DNA of 64,000 nt from Nitratidesulfovibrio sp. GTDB lineage: Bacteria; Desulfobacterota; Desulfovibrionia; Desulfovibrionales; Desulfovibrionaceae. Shown one piece after another: positions 40,902-49,319 of the stretch. Under the pieces are notes generated by a model. It did no database searches, was not told where the DNA came from, and worked only from the letters and a program-made list of their open reading frames with translations. Each line of letters opens with the position of its first letter. Positions within the stretch are counted from its first letter, which is position 1. Position numbers and translations under genes: made by a program. The stretch covers positions 124,001 through 188,000 of the forward strand of contig NZ_JBDXXH010000007.1 in NCBI RefSeq assembly GCF_040373385.1. The letters run 5' to 3'.

Positions 40902-43733
40902 TTACCTCCGTGCCGGTGCCGGGGCACCGCCGTCGGTCAGTACGTACCGGGTGGCCGGCCCCTTGCCCACCTTGCGGATGAAGCCCTTGCGCACCATGTC
41001 TTGCAGGTCGTACTGCGCGGTGCGCACGGGTATCTCGTTGCCCACGATGTCCTGATACTGGGTGCGGGTGATGCCGCCGTTGCGGCTGATGAATTCCCAT
41101 GCCGCGCGTTGGCGCGGGTTCAGCGCAGACAGCGCGGAAAGGGGCGGCATGGACCCCGTGTCCGTTCCGTTGCGCGTCTGGCGGGCATTGCCGGGGGGCG
41201 TGCCGGCGCGGTCGTGGCGTCCCGGTCCGCCGTGCATGCCGGTAGCGTCGGACCAGTCCTGCCCGTCGTTGCCGGACCCGGCGGCCACGATGCGCCCGCT
41301 GACCGGGTCGTACACGGTGGCGCCCGCCTGCCCGCCCATGGATGCTCCGTTCGCAGCTACCGGCAGGCCCTGCGCACCGTACGGGGGGGCGTGGGCGGTA
41401 CCGTCGCCGGGGTAAGGCGCGGCAGGCTGCACATGCCCCTGGGGCGCGGCTCCGTGCGGGTGGGATGGCTGGCCCATGTTTGCAGGGGCCGGGCTTGGCG
41501 GCAGCAGCGCCCCGTGCGACAGGGTGGGGTCCAGTTCCGCGCCAAAGCGCAGGTCTTCGGCGTACAGGGTGTCCCCTTCGGCAAAGGCCACCGCGCGGGT
41601 GATGCAGTTCTTCACCTCGCGCACATTGCCCGGCCAGCCGTAGGCCAGCAGTTTTTCCAGTGCCCCGCGTGAAAGGCCCATGGCCGGGCGCTTCAGGGTT
41701 TGGGCGGCCTGCTTCAGGAAGTAGTCGGCCAGGGCGGGAATGTCTTCGCGCCGGTCGCGCAAGGGCGGGGTGTTGATGGTGATCACGGCCAGCCGGTAGT
41801 ACAGGTCCTCGCGGAAGGTGCCCTGGCGGGCGCAGTCCTTCAGGTCCACGTTGGTGGCGGCGATGATGCGCGCGTCGAAGGGCAGTTCGTCGTCGCTGCC
41901 CAGGGGGCGGATGCGCCGCACCGACAGGGCGCGCAGCAGGGCCTGCTGTACCTTGGGCGAGGCGTTGCCTATTTCGTCGAGGTGCAGCGTGCCGCCGTCT
42001 GCCGCCACGAAGGCCCCCTTGCGCTCGCCCCGTGCCTCGGAAAAGGCCCCCTTCACGTGCCCGAACAGGGCGTCCAGCAGCAGGTTTTCGTCAAGCGCCC
42101 CGCAGTTGATGGAAATGAACGGCCCGCCCGAACGGTCCCCGGTCATGTGGATGGCCTCGGCGGCCAGTTCCTTGCCGGTGCCCGTCTCGCCGATGATCAG
42201 CACGTCGGCCTCGACACCGGCGGCCTTGCGGATCATGCCGCGCAGTGCGCGCACAGATTCGCTGGTGCCCACGATGCCGGGCATGGTGTCCTGCGGCGAA
42301 AGCTGGCTCTGCGGCTGCTGTTGCGCGATTTCCGTGTCCAGGCATACCCGCTGCCGTCGCCGGGTGGACTGGATGTGCTCGTCGCGCAGGCGCAGTTCTT
42401 CGTTGCGCGCCTGCAAAGCGGCCAGCATTTCGTTGGTGATCTGGCGCAGGGCCTCCGCCTCCGGGTGGACGCGGTCCAGTTCTATGGGAGCAAGGTCGCC
42501 CGATTCCAGCTTGCCGCTGGCTTCTTCCGCAATGCGGTGCAGCGGCCCGGCTATGCCACGCCCCAGCATGCCCAGAATGAACGCGGACGCCGCGCTGGCG
42601 CACAGCCCGAACACGAACAGCGCGCCATACAGCTTGTACGACGCGGCCATGGCCAGAAAGCTGGTGTCGGTGTAGACGATGCCGCCGACCACCACGGTGC
42701 TGGCGCCCGGCCCTTCGCTGAAGGTGACCGGGGCGTAGCTGATGTAGAAGGCGCGGTTCAAGGGCGAGGGGTCTTCCAGCATGGTGCCCAGGCGGCTCTG
42801 GCCGGAATTGCCGGACTGCACCTCGGTGACCATGCCCCAGTATCGTTCCTGTTCCGGATTGGGACGGAACGCCGCTTCGAAGCCGGATCGGCCGAAGTCG
42901 CCGCGCATGCCCGAGCGGACCGTGTCGGTGGACAGGTCCAGGTTTGGATGTTCCGGCGATTCGGATTGGAACAGTATCCAGCCGTGCGAGTCGAAGAAGA
43001 AGCTGCGGTGTTTTTCCGTTTCTTCCGGAAAGATGTACAGCGGCGACCGGCGCGATGCGTAAACCGACAGCACGTTGCGCAGGGCCAGCATGTCCACCGA
43101 CAGGGTGAGCAGCCCGGTCTGGTTGCCCGCCGCGTCCTGAACGGGCGTGGTCAGCCGCAGCACGTGCATGGACAGCCCCTGCACGGTCCCTGCCGTGGGC
43201 ACCGAGGGGTAGACCACCTCGGTGGGGGCGGAAATGCGCACGAAGCCGGGCTTGGGCTCTTGCGTGGTCTGGCGGGTCAGCGGGCCGAACCGGGTGGCCA
43301 GGGCCTGTTCCAGCGGCACCATCCACACGTCGCGCCCGGTGTTCAGCAACACCATGCGGTTGTCGGGCGTGGAACCCTGATAGGCGATTTCGCGGTACAG
43401 GGTACCCATGGTCTCGGCGCGGGTGCGCAGGTGGTGGGCCAGCGAGGCGGCCGAGATGTCGGTGCGGGCAAGGTAGAGCAGTTCGCGCCGGGCCTGCTGG
43501 AGCACCTGCTCCATTTCGTGGGCCTGGGCCAGGGTGGCCAGCAGCGAACTGCGCCCCAGTGCGTCGTGCAGGAAATTCTGGGAGATGCGGTGAGAAATGA
43601 CCCCGCTGATGACCAGCAGCAGCATGAACGCGGGCAGCGCCGCGAAGAGCAGCCGCTTGGCAATGCTCCATTCCGCGAAATTGCCTTCCAGCCGGAACAG
43701 CGAGCCGAACAGCGGCGGCCGATAGTAGCGCAT
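40902..43733 (-). CDS. Membrane-anchored AAA+ transcriptional regulator of sigma-54 activator type, atypical
   Basis: 943 residues. A membrane helix (about 28-48), a large periplasmic sensor of dCache type, a second helix (about 365-390) and a HAMP-like stretch precede an AAA+ domain with Walker A GETGTGKE, GGTLHLDEIGN and WPGNVREVKN. The sigma-54 contact loop, normally GAFTGA, reads GAFSEA (562-567). The C-terminus is not a Fis helix but a long Pro/Gly/His-rich linker and a winged-helix-like domain (LNPRQRAAWEFISRNGGITRTQYQDIVGN, VRTAQYDLQDMVRKGFIRKVG). So ligand sensing outside the membrane is linked directly to promoter control inside. Divergent from the TauE operon, which has a sigma-54-type promoter. 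Confidence 0.9.
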   Translation of the reverse strand: MRYYRPPLFGSLFRLEGNFAEWSIAKRLLFAALPAFMLLLVISGVISHRISQNFLHDALGRSSLLATLAQAHEMEQVLQQARRELLYLARTDISAASLAHHLRTRAETMGTLYREIAYQGSTPDNRMVLLNTGRDVWMVPLEQALATRFGPLTRQTTQEPKPGFVRISAPTEVVYPSVPTAGTVQGLSMHVLRLTTPVQDAAGNQTGLLTLSVDMLALRNVLSVYASRRSPLYIFPEETEKHRSFFFDSHGWILFQSESPEHPNLDLSTDTVRSGMRGDFGRSGFEAAFRPNPEQERYWGMVTEVQSGNSGQSRLGTMLEDPSPLNRAFYISYAPVTFSEGPGASTVVVGGIVYTDTSFLAMAASYKLYGALFVFGLCASAASAFILGMLGRGIAGPLHRIAEEASGKLESGDLAPIELDRVHPEAEALRQITNEMLAALQARNEELRLRDEHIQSTRRRQRVCLDTEIAQQQPQSQLSPQDTMPGIVGTSESVRALRGMIRKAAGVEADVLIIGETGTGKELAAEAIHMTGDRSGGPFISINCGALDENLLLDALFGHVKGAFSEARGERKGAFVAADGGTLHLDEIGNASPKVQQALLRALSVRRIRPLGSDDELPFDARIIAATNVDLKDCARQGTFREDLYYRLAVITINTPPLRDRREDIPALADYFLKQAAQTLKRPAMGLSRGALEKLLAYGWPGNVREVKNCITRAVAFAEGDTLYAEDLRFGAELDPTLSHGALLPPSPAPANMGQPSHPHGAAPQGHVQPAAPYPGDGTAHAPPYGAQGLPVAANGASMGGQAGATVYDPVSGRIVAAGSGNDGQDWSDATGMHGGPGRHDRAGTPPGNARQTRNGTDTGSMPPLSALSALNPRQRAAWEFISRNGGITRTQYQDIVGNEIPVRTAQYDLQDMVRKGFIRKVGKGPATRYVLTDGGAPAPARR

Positions 43734-44027
43734 GCCTTCTCCCTGCCGTGGGTGCGTGGCGGTGGCCGCCCGTATCGGGGCGGAGCGCAGGAACGACCGA
43801 CCCGCCGAGGTCCGTTTTCAACTGCAAGCGTGGCCGAAACGTGCCCGGCTGGCGCGCCAGCCGTTCGGGCCGCCCCGGCAGCGGATGCGCACTGCATTCG
43901 CCGAGGGCGTACACCTTTGTTTATGAGCGTTTCTTTCCTGTTTCGCAACCGGTGGCACGAACGGAACGGGGTGACTGGTGCGGGGTGCTCTTTGGTACGT
44001 GCAGGTTGAGAAATTATGTACAAGGCT

Positions 44028-44058
44028 TTGCGCGATCGTGCAAGCGCAACTTGCGCGA
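44028..44058 (+). promoter_or_regulatory. Direct repeat TTGCGCGA x2, candidate upstream activator site
   Basis: Two TTGCGCGA copies start 23 bases apart (44028 and 44051), about two helical turns. The second is part of the palindrome GCGCAACTTGCGC (44044-44056). They lie 40-70 bases upstream of the sigma-54-type promoter, where enhancer-binding proteins often bind. Confidence 0.55.
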
Positions 44059-44096
44059 AATGAAATTGATTTTGTATTTTAACGTGTTGGGTTGTG

Positions 44097-44112
44097 TGGC
44101 ATGCGGCTTGCT
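44097..44112 (+). promoter_or_regulatory. Sigma-54-type promoter of the TauE operon
   Basis: TGGCATGCGGCTTGCT matches the -24/-12 consensus TGGCACG-N4-TTGC(A/T) at all informative positions except C to T at the sixth base. It is about 180 bases upstream of the first gene of the operon. Confidence 0.65.
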
Positions 44113-44292
44113 ACCTCCGTGTCGCGCGGTGACAACCGCGCAATGCGCAGGACCAAAACCGCACTCCAAGGGGGGGTGCGGGTGGACGGAAAGGCGGGCT
44201 TCGCGGCCGGACGGGATCGCCAGGGGCGAGGACGGGCCGGGGGCGGTAGCCCAAAAGGGCGGCAGGGGCTGCCCGCAACCTGGAGGATGCAC

Positions 44293-44586
44293 ATGAGAAG
44301 GATCAAGACGCTGTTCCTGTCGCTGCTTACGTTCGTGCTGGCCATTCCCGGCCTGGCACTGGCCGCTGGCGGCGGCGGCGCGCCCGTGGTCATCGTGGCC
44401 GACACCCGCAAGCTGGACGGGGTACTGGCCTGGTGGGCCAACCTGTACAATGAAAGCCACGTGCAGTTCGCCGTGCTGACCATCATCCTGATTCCGCTGG
44501 TCGGCGTGATCTTCGGCGTGATCGCCGACATCGTGATGAACTGGATCGGCATCGACCTGAAGTCCCGCGAACTGGCCGAACACTAG
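44293..44586 (+). CDS. Small membrane protein of the TauE operon
   Basis: A 97-residue protein with a signal peptide or first helix (residues about 5-25, ending LALAAGGGG) and a second membrane helix at about 58-82. A short hydrophilic segment (VADTRKLDGVLAWWANLYNESH) lies between. The ATG is preceded by GGAGG at six bases. It begins the operon 28 bases before the TauE-type exporter gene. I do not recognise a family; the position suggests an accessory subunit of the exporter. Confidence 0.85.
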   Translation: MRRIKTLFLSLLTFVLAIPGLALAAGGGGAPVVIVADTRKLDGVLAWWANLYNESHVQFAVLTIILIPLVGVIFGVIADIVMNWIGIDLKSRELAEH

Positions 44587-44614
44587 GCCGCGCCCGCACC
44601 AAAGGAGAATAACG

Positions 44615-45667
44615 ATGGAATGGCTCTATATCCTCATGCCCATCGCGGGCGTTAAGATCTTCTGGCCCGGCCTGATCATCCTCGGCGTGGGCGTCGGCAT
44701 CATCGGCGGTTTCTTTGGCATGGGCGGCGCCTGGATGGTCACCCCCGGCCTGAACATCCTCGGCTTTCCCATGGCCTTCGCCATCGGGACGGACATCGCC
44801 CACATGGCGGGCAAGTCGCTCATCTCCACCATGCGCCACGGCAGGTTCGGCAACGTGGACTACAAGTTGGGCCTGATCATGCTGGTGGGCACCGTGGTGG
44901 GCTTTGAAGTGGGCGCCCAGATGGTCATGTGGCTGGAACGGATAGGCAACGTCGAAAAGGTGGTGCGCTGGATCTACATCGCGCTGCTTGCCGCCATTGC
45001 CTGGATGGTCTTCCACGACGTGGCCAAGCGCCGCGAAAAGGAACGCCAGGCCGCCGCGCGTGGTGAAACGCTGGAAGCGGGCGCCACCGGCGTCGAGTGG
45101 CACAAGACCCTGCACAAGATCAAGATTCCCCCGATGGTGCACCTGAAGGAAGCGGGCGTGTACTGCTCCGCGTGGCTGCCCATCTTCGTCAGCTTCGCCA
45201 CCGGCTGGCTGGCTGGCATCCTCGGCATCGGCGGCGGTCTCATCCGCATGCCCGCCCTCATCTACCTCATTGGCTGCCCGACGCACGTGGCCGTGGGCAC
45301 CGACCTGTTCGAAGTCGCCATTTCCGGCCTGTACGGCGCCGCCACCTACACCTACAAGGGCCGTACCGAACTCGTGGCCGCCATGATCATGCTGGTGGGC
45401 GCTTCCATCGGCGCGCAGGTGGGCGCGGTGGCGACCAAGTACATCAAGGGCTACGGCATCCGCATCGCCTTCGGCCTCGCCGTGGTTGGCTGCGCCCTCT
45501 CGATCCTGATGAAGCTCGTGCAGCCCTGGGTGCCGCAACTGAAGGACGTGCTCGACGCTGGCGCCACCGTGCTGGTGCTGGGCCTTGTGTCCTGCATGTC
45601 GCTGTACATCTTCGTCCGCATGGTTCAGGGCGTGAAGATGGAACTGGCCCGCAAGAAGGCCGCCTAG
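44615..45667 (+). CDS. TauE/SafE-family sulfite/organosulfonate exporter-like permease
   Basis: A 350-residue integral membrane protein with about eight helices in two homologous halves, each starting with a GxxGGFFGMGG-like or GILGIGGGLI motif (residues about 28-40 and 206-216), the hallmark of the TauE/SafE (DUF81) family. Between halves is a charged cytoplasmic loop (RREKERQAAARGETLEAG). Family members move sulfite, sulfoacetate, taurine-derived or other small anions across the inner membrane. In a sulfate reducer a sulfur oxyanion is a reasonable guess, but not shown. A GGAG site precedes the ATG. Confidence 0.92.
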   Translation: MEWLYILMPIAGVKIFWPGLIILGVGVGIIGGFFGMGGAWMVTPGLNILGFPMAFAIGTDIAHMAGKSLISTMRHGRFGNVDYKLGLIMLVGTVVGFEVGAQMVMWLERIGNVEKVVRWIYIALLAAIAWMVFHDVAKRREKERQAAARGETLEAGATGVEWHKTLHKIKIPPMVHLKEAGVYCSAWLPIFVSFATGWLAGILGIGGGLIRMPALIYLIGCPTHVAVGTDLFEVAISGLYGAATYTYKGRTELVAAMIMLVGASIGAQVGAVATKYIKGYGIRIAFGLAVVGCALSILMKLVQPWVPQLKDVLDAGATVLVLGLVSCMSLYIFVRMVQGVKMELARKKAA

Positions 45668-45698
45668 CCGTACCGCACGCGAGAGAAGGAGAAAACAT

Positions 45699-46304
45699 AT
45701 GAGACGCTTTCTGCTGATGCTGCTCGTGGTGGCGCTGCCCCTGGGCCTCGTGGGCTGCGGTGAATACGGCAAGGTGGATCAGGGCCGGGTGATCGCATAC
45801 GACAAGAACGCGAAAACCATTACCCTGATTCAGGACAAGGCCATGGAGCCGCTGAATCCGGACTACTCCATCCTGCCCCCCCACACCTACAAGCTGCCCG
45901 TGGACCCCGCCGAAATGGGGCCGGAACCCAAGGCCGGGCAGCGCATGAAGCTGGATACCAAGGCCAACATCATCCGCATCTTCAACACCAAGACCCAGGC
46001 GTTCGAAGACATCGCGTTCAAGATGGTGGACCTGCAGGAGAACATCGACCGCAACCATCCGCTGGTGTTCGACAAGGCCACGGAAACCGCCAAGAAGTTC
46101 CCCATGGTGGACCGCGACAAGAAGACCGTGGCCATCTACTCCGGCCGCCAGAAGATGCTGTGCACCATCTCGCTGCCTGACGAATACTTCGCCCTGCCCG
46201 ATGCCACCTGGGATGCCGGCGACGAAGTGCGCGTGTACTACAAGGCCGAGGGCGTGTCCCTGCGCTTCATGAACATCACCAAGACCGACATCTTCAAGAA
46301 GTAG
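45699..46304 (+). CDS. Lipoprotein of the TauE operon, DUF4881-like
   Basis: A 201-residue protein with a lipoprotein signal peptide; the lipobox is LVGC with the lipid-bearing Cys20. The mature part is predominantly beta-type and hydrophilic, with QGRVIAYDKNAKTITLIQD and later AIYSGRQKMLCTISLP. It resembles the deltaproteobacterial family known as DUF4881; I make that match from memory and hold it loosely. Position directly after the exporter gene suggests an outer-face or periplasmic partner. The ATG has an AGAAGGAG site. Confidence 0.82.
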   Translation: MRRFLLMLLVVALPLGLVGCGEYGKVDQGRVIAYDKNAKTITLIQDKAMEPLNPDYSILPPHTYKLPVDPAEMGPEPKAGQRMKLDTKANIIRIFNTKTQAFEDIAFKMVDLQENIDRNHPLVFDKATETAKKFPMVDRDKKTVAIYSGRQKMLCTISLPDEYFALPDATWDAGDEVRVYYKAEGVSLRFMNITKTDIFKK

Positions 46305-46313
46305 CCAGACGGC

Positions 46314-46337
46314 GGCGGGGCTGGCGACAGCCCCGCC
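46314..46337 (+). terminator. Hairpin between lipoprotein and downstream small membrane protein genes
   Basis: GGCGGGGCTG pairs perfectly with CAGCCCCGCC around GCGA, nine bases after the lipoprotein stop, followed by CCTTCCCCTCCTT. It may reduce rather than end transcription into the next genes. Confidence 0.5.
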
Positions 46338-46441
46338 CCTTCCCCTCCTTCCGCCCCGCCATCCCCCCGTTTGCAGGGTGAGGTGATGGCGGGCCGGAAC
46401 GGGCGGAAGAAGCCCAAGGACAAACGACAAGGAGCGACACC

Positions 46442-46666
46442 GTGGAAGACCAGATGGATTTCGCAACCACCGTGGCCCACAAGCTGTTGGTGCTGACCAT
46501 GAACATGCTGGCCATCGCGGCGGTGTGCGCGGGCATGTACCGCGCCTCGTTCGTGCCGGACGAATTCACCCCGGTGTTCTTCAAGACCTTTTTCACGGTG
46601 CTGGCCCCTTCGCTGGTGCTGGGCTGGTGCGCCAAGCGCTGGCTGCGCGCCAGGGGCCGCGCGTGA
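46442..46666 (+). CDS. Small two-helix membrane protein
   Basis: A 74-residue protein starting at GTG with an AAGGAG site. Two hydrophobic helices (about 12-32 and 45-64) are joined by a short FVPDEFTPVFFKT loop, and the C-terminus is basic (KRWLRARGRA). The next gene starts within its stop codon (GTGA), so the two are translationally coupled and probably interact. Family not recognised. Confidence 0.8.
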   Translation: MEDQMDFATTVAHKLLVLTMNMLAIAAVCAGMYRASFVPDEFTPVFFKTFFTVLAPSLVLGWCAKRWLRARGRA

Positions 46667-47499
46667 CCAAGTCCGCGCATCTGGCGCGCCAGCACCGGCG
46701 TTCCGGGCGGGTGGCGCTGCTGCTTCTGCTGGTCTGCGCGCTCAGCCTGGTGGATGGGCTGGTGGGCAGCATGCAGCAGGGCTTCAACCGTACCGACGCG
46801 CTGCCCGGCGGCGAATACCCCGTCAGCGGGCCGCTGCCGCCACGGACGGAGACCATCGAGGACATGGTCATCGAGGGGGGCACCGACGACAGGCAGGTGC
46901 GCCTTGTCCCCTACGAAGTCTATTCCGGCTACTGGCTGGGCGGAAAGATGTGGCGCGGCGCCATCAAGGTGGGGGCCAGCCCCGCCTCGGGCGAATATGT
47001 CATCCGCGTGCACGACAAGTATGGCGAAAAGCAGAACCCCACGCTGGTATTTTCGGTGCAGGTCTGGCCCGACGAGGCCACCCGGATGGCCAATGCGCCG
47101 GAACGGCTCACCCGTTGGCTCGGCATCGAACCCTTTGCCCTGTCCGTGCTGGTGCTGCCCTTTGCCGTGTTGGCGGGGTTCTGCAACTTCATGCTGGGCC
47201 GGGCCTGGAGCCGGGCTCTGCTGGCCGAGCGCAGTGCCGAAATCTACAAGCTGCTGCCCGCGCCCGACGGCGGCGGCAAGGACGTCACCTTCGGTCTTGG
47301 CGTGCAGCACGGTGCCAGCCCCGGCATGCGCTGCCGCATCCACCGGCCCGACGGCACCCCCGTGGGCGAGGCGCGGGTGGTGGAATGCACCGCACGCGAC
47401 TGCGTGGCCCGCGTGCCGCACGGCCTGAACGTGCAGCCCGGCGATGTGGTGACCTTGCCCGACATCGCGCTCCAGGCTGCGGAAACGCACGGCGCGTGA
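46663..47499 (+). CDS. Membrane-anchored protein of unknown function, TauE operon
   Basis: A 278-residue protein starting at a GTG that overlaps the previous stop. A first membrane helix (about 16-36) leads to a periplasmic domain of about 110 residues (PLPPRTETIEDMVIEGGTDDRQVRLVPYEVY), then a second helix (about 150-172) and a cytoplasmic C-terminal part with a small beta-type domain (GLGVQHGASPGMRCRIHRPDG, then GLNVQPGDVV). The layout of sensor outside and a compact domain inside suggests signal transduction or regulation of the exporter. A longer frame upstream exists but is not credible. Family not recognised. Confidence 0.8.
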   Translation: MTKSAHLARQHRRSGRVALLLLLVCALSLVDGLVGSMQQGFNRTDALPGGEYPVSGPLPPRTETIEDMVIEGGTDDRQVRLVPYEVYSGYWLGGKMWRGAIKVGASPASGEYVIRVHDKYGEKQNPTLVFSVQVWPDEATRMANAPERLTRWLGIEPFALSVLVLPFAVLAGFCNFMLGRAWSRALLAERSAEIYKLLPAPDGGGKDVTFGLGVQHGASPGMRCRIHRPDGTPVGEARVVECTARDCVARVPHGLNVQPGDVVTLPDIALQAAETHGA

Positions 47500-47560
47500 A
47501 GACGCCGCAACCGAACCGGCGGGCTGAAGGGCTGGCGGGCAGAGGCCCGGGAGGAGGAAC

Positions 47561-47971
47561 ATGGACTGTCCGGAACTGCTGAAAAGCTGTCGCATCCTGC
47601 TGGTGGATGACGAGGACGGCTTTCGCGATGCGCTGCTGCGCCGCATGCGCAAGCGCGGCGTGACCATGGACGGCGTGGCCAGCGGCCAGGCCGCGTTGGA
47701 ATGGCTGGCCCGGCAGGCGGTGGACGTGGTGATCCTGGACATCCAACTGGGCGACATGGACGGTCGCGACGTGCTGCGCGAAATTCGCAAGTCCGGCGGC
47801 GAAGACCCGGCGGTGATCATCCTGAGCGGGCACGCCTACACGGACATCGCGCTGGACGCCATGCGCGCCGGGGCCAGCGACTACCTGCTCAAACCCTGCC
47901 CGGTGGAGGAACTGCTGGAGCGCATCGAAACCGCGTTCGAACAGGTGCTGGAGCGGCGCGCCGCGCAATAG
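47561..47971 (+). CDS. Single-domain response regulator
   Basis: A 136-residue receiver with LLVDDEDGFRDAL, phospho-acceptor D60 in VVILDIQLGDMDGRDVL, IILSGHA and the lysine in YLLKPCPVEELLERIETAF. It resembles the receiver at the end of the kinase cluster near 34 kb more than a DNA-binding regulator. No output domain. A GGAGGA site precedes the ATG. It is last in the TauE operon, and the kinase that phosphorylates it is not adjacent. Confidence 0.93.
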   Translation: MDCPELLKSCRILLVDDEDGFRDALLRRMRKRGVTMDGVASGQAALEWLARQAVDVVILDIQLGDMDGRDVLREIRKSGGEDPAVIILSGHAYTDIALDAMRAGASDYLLKPCPVEELLERIETAFEQVLERRAAQ

Positions 47972-48386
47972 CGCCAGCGCGGTTGCGGCCCCGGGCAAGA
48001 TAGTGAATTTCGCCGGGCCCCCCGGCACGGCGTGCACCCGCCGCAAGTGTCCCACGACAGCATACGCCCATCCCCCCTCCACAGTCCGGGGCGGAACCTT
48101 CGCAGCAGACGGTTCCGCCCCGGACTCACGTGGTGCGGGGGGAAGGGTGCGGGGGAAGGCCGCGCACCCGCGCGTGGAGGTGCCGGGAAGCAGCACGCGT
48201 TTGCTGTGGCCGCTGGCAGGCGAGGGGAGATGACCGGGGGGCGGATGTGCGGGATGTGCGGATGGGCGGGATGTGCGGATGGCCTGAGGGCGGAAAGGCG
48301 GATGGACAGACGGCAGGGCGGGCCGTGCGTCCCCTGCGGCAAAGCGTGAGGACGTCAGCCGCGTATGTCTGACTGACGGGCGGGCG
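47972..48386. other. Intergenic region between convergent genes
   Basis: No gene is convincing. It holds a perfect 16-base hairpin at 48083-48126 and, near 48238-48285, an irregular run of GGATGTGCGG repeats. Confidence 0.5.
48083..48126. terminator. Perfect 16-base stem-loop
   Basis: AGTCCGGGGCGGAACC pairs completely with GGTTCCGCCCCGGACT around a 12-base loop. It lies between the convergent response regulator and methyltransferase genes. No T-run follows on either strand, so termination is inferred from position and stability only. Confidence 0.5.
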
Positions 48387-49319
48387 TCAGTCGCGCAGCA
48401 GCACCCAGGTCAGTTCGTGCTTGTTGTGGGCCAGGTGCAGCAGGCGCGACCCCGGCACCGCCGCGAAGGCGCGCGCGGTTGCGTGGTCCGTTTCGGCCTG
48501 AAACTTCAGGGTGCACACGAAGTTGCGGCACTGGCCAAGTTCCAGCCAGCGGCCCACGGTGGCCAGCAGCCTGTCCGGGTAGCAGATTACGTCCGAGAAC
48601 AGCCAGTCCACGGCCCCGGCGTGGCGCGGGTCCAGCCCAAAGGCGCTGCCGGTGCAGAAGTTCACATTGGGGTGGGCGGCGATGTGCGGGGCGATGTCCG
48701 CCTTGTCCACACTGAACACGCGCGCGCCCAGTTCCGCCAGCACCCAGGTCCATCCGCCGGGGCAACTGCCCAGGTCCAGGCACAGTTCGCCGGGGCCGGG
48801 CCGCCTGCCGATGAGCGTGAACAGTTCCCACAGCTTCAGGTAGGCGCGGGTGGGCGGTACGGTGCGGTTTTCCTCGAAGCGGGGTTCGCCGTCGGGGAAG
48901 GGGCTGGTGCACCGGGCGGATGCCAGCACTAGGTCCGGCTCCCACAGGGTCCATGAACCCAGCGGAGCCGTGGGCGGCGCATCGCCGAACACCACGGGGC
49001 GGGCGGCCACGCGGGGCAACTGCTCCTGCACCAGCGCGGCCCGGCGGTGGTGGCCGGTGGCGTGCAGGTGCCAGTTGCGCTGGATGGCCTTCAGCTTGCG
49101 GGCCGCGTCGCCGATGGAGGCAACCGGGATGGTCACGGGGTCCAGCCAGACGTTCTGCGCCCATGCCGCCGGGCGGGGCGGACCTGCGGCCACCACCAGC
49201 CGCCCGCGCACGTCCAGTACCCGCGCGTCGTGCAGGTCCTCGAGCTCATGGACGAGGTCGTCGGTGAACCCGGCGGCGGCGATGTAGATGGTGCGGTCAT
49301 CCAGGGGGGTGGCGGTCAT
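48387..49319 (-). CDS. RlmM/FtsJ-like SAM-dependent RNA methyltransferase
   Basis: A 310-residue protein. The N-terminal half (IYIAAAGFTDDLVHELEDLHD, then a KLKAIQRNWHLHATGHHRRAALVQEQLP block) resembles the THUMP-like head of RlmM, and the C-terminal half is an FtsJ/RrmJ-type methyltransferase with motif I LDLGSCPGGWTWVLAELGARV, VDKADIAP and the catalytic-type aspartate in WLFSDVICYP. RlmM 2'-O-methylates C2498 of 23S rRNA. The similarity to RlmM is clear in the catalytic half, looser in the head. The later ATG was chosen; the upstream extension is Arg/Pro-rich and atypical. Confidence 0.85.
   Translation of the reverse strand: MTATPLDDRTIYIAAAGFTDDLVHELEDLHDARVLDVRGRLVVAAGPPRPAAWAQNVWLDPVTIPVASIGDAARKLKAIQRNWHLHATGHHRRAALVQEQLPRVAARPVVFGDAPPTAPLGSWTLWEPDLVLASARCTSPFPDGEPRFEENRTVPPTRAYLKLWELFTLIGRRPGPGELCLDLGSCPGGWTWVLAELGARVFSVDKADIAPHIAAHPNVNFCTGSAFGLDPRHAGAVDWLFSDVICYPDRLLATVGRWLELGQCRNFVCTLKFQAETDHATARAFAAVPGSRLLHLAHNKHELTWVLLRD

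Larger units (their letters stand above)
43734..44292. other. Divergent regulatory region of the AAA+ regulator and the TauE operon
   Basis: About 560 bases without a credible gene. The central part (44010-44095) is markedly AT-rich. It contains paired TTGCGCGA repeats and a sigma-54-type promoter directed at the TauE operon, followed by a roughly 165-base leader. Confidence 0.6.

Noticed and set aside
47972..48386. Small genes in the gap after the TauE operon
   Set aside because: Open frames here have no ribosome sites and translate to Arg/Gly/Pro-rich low-complexity sequence around a hairpin.
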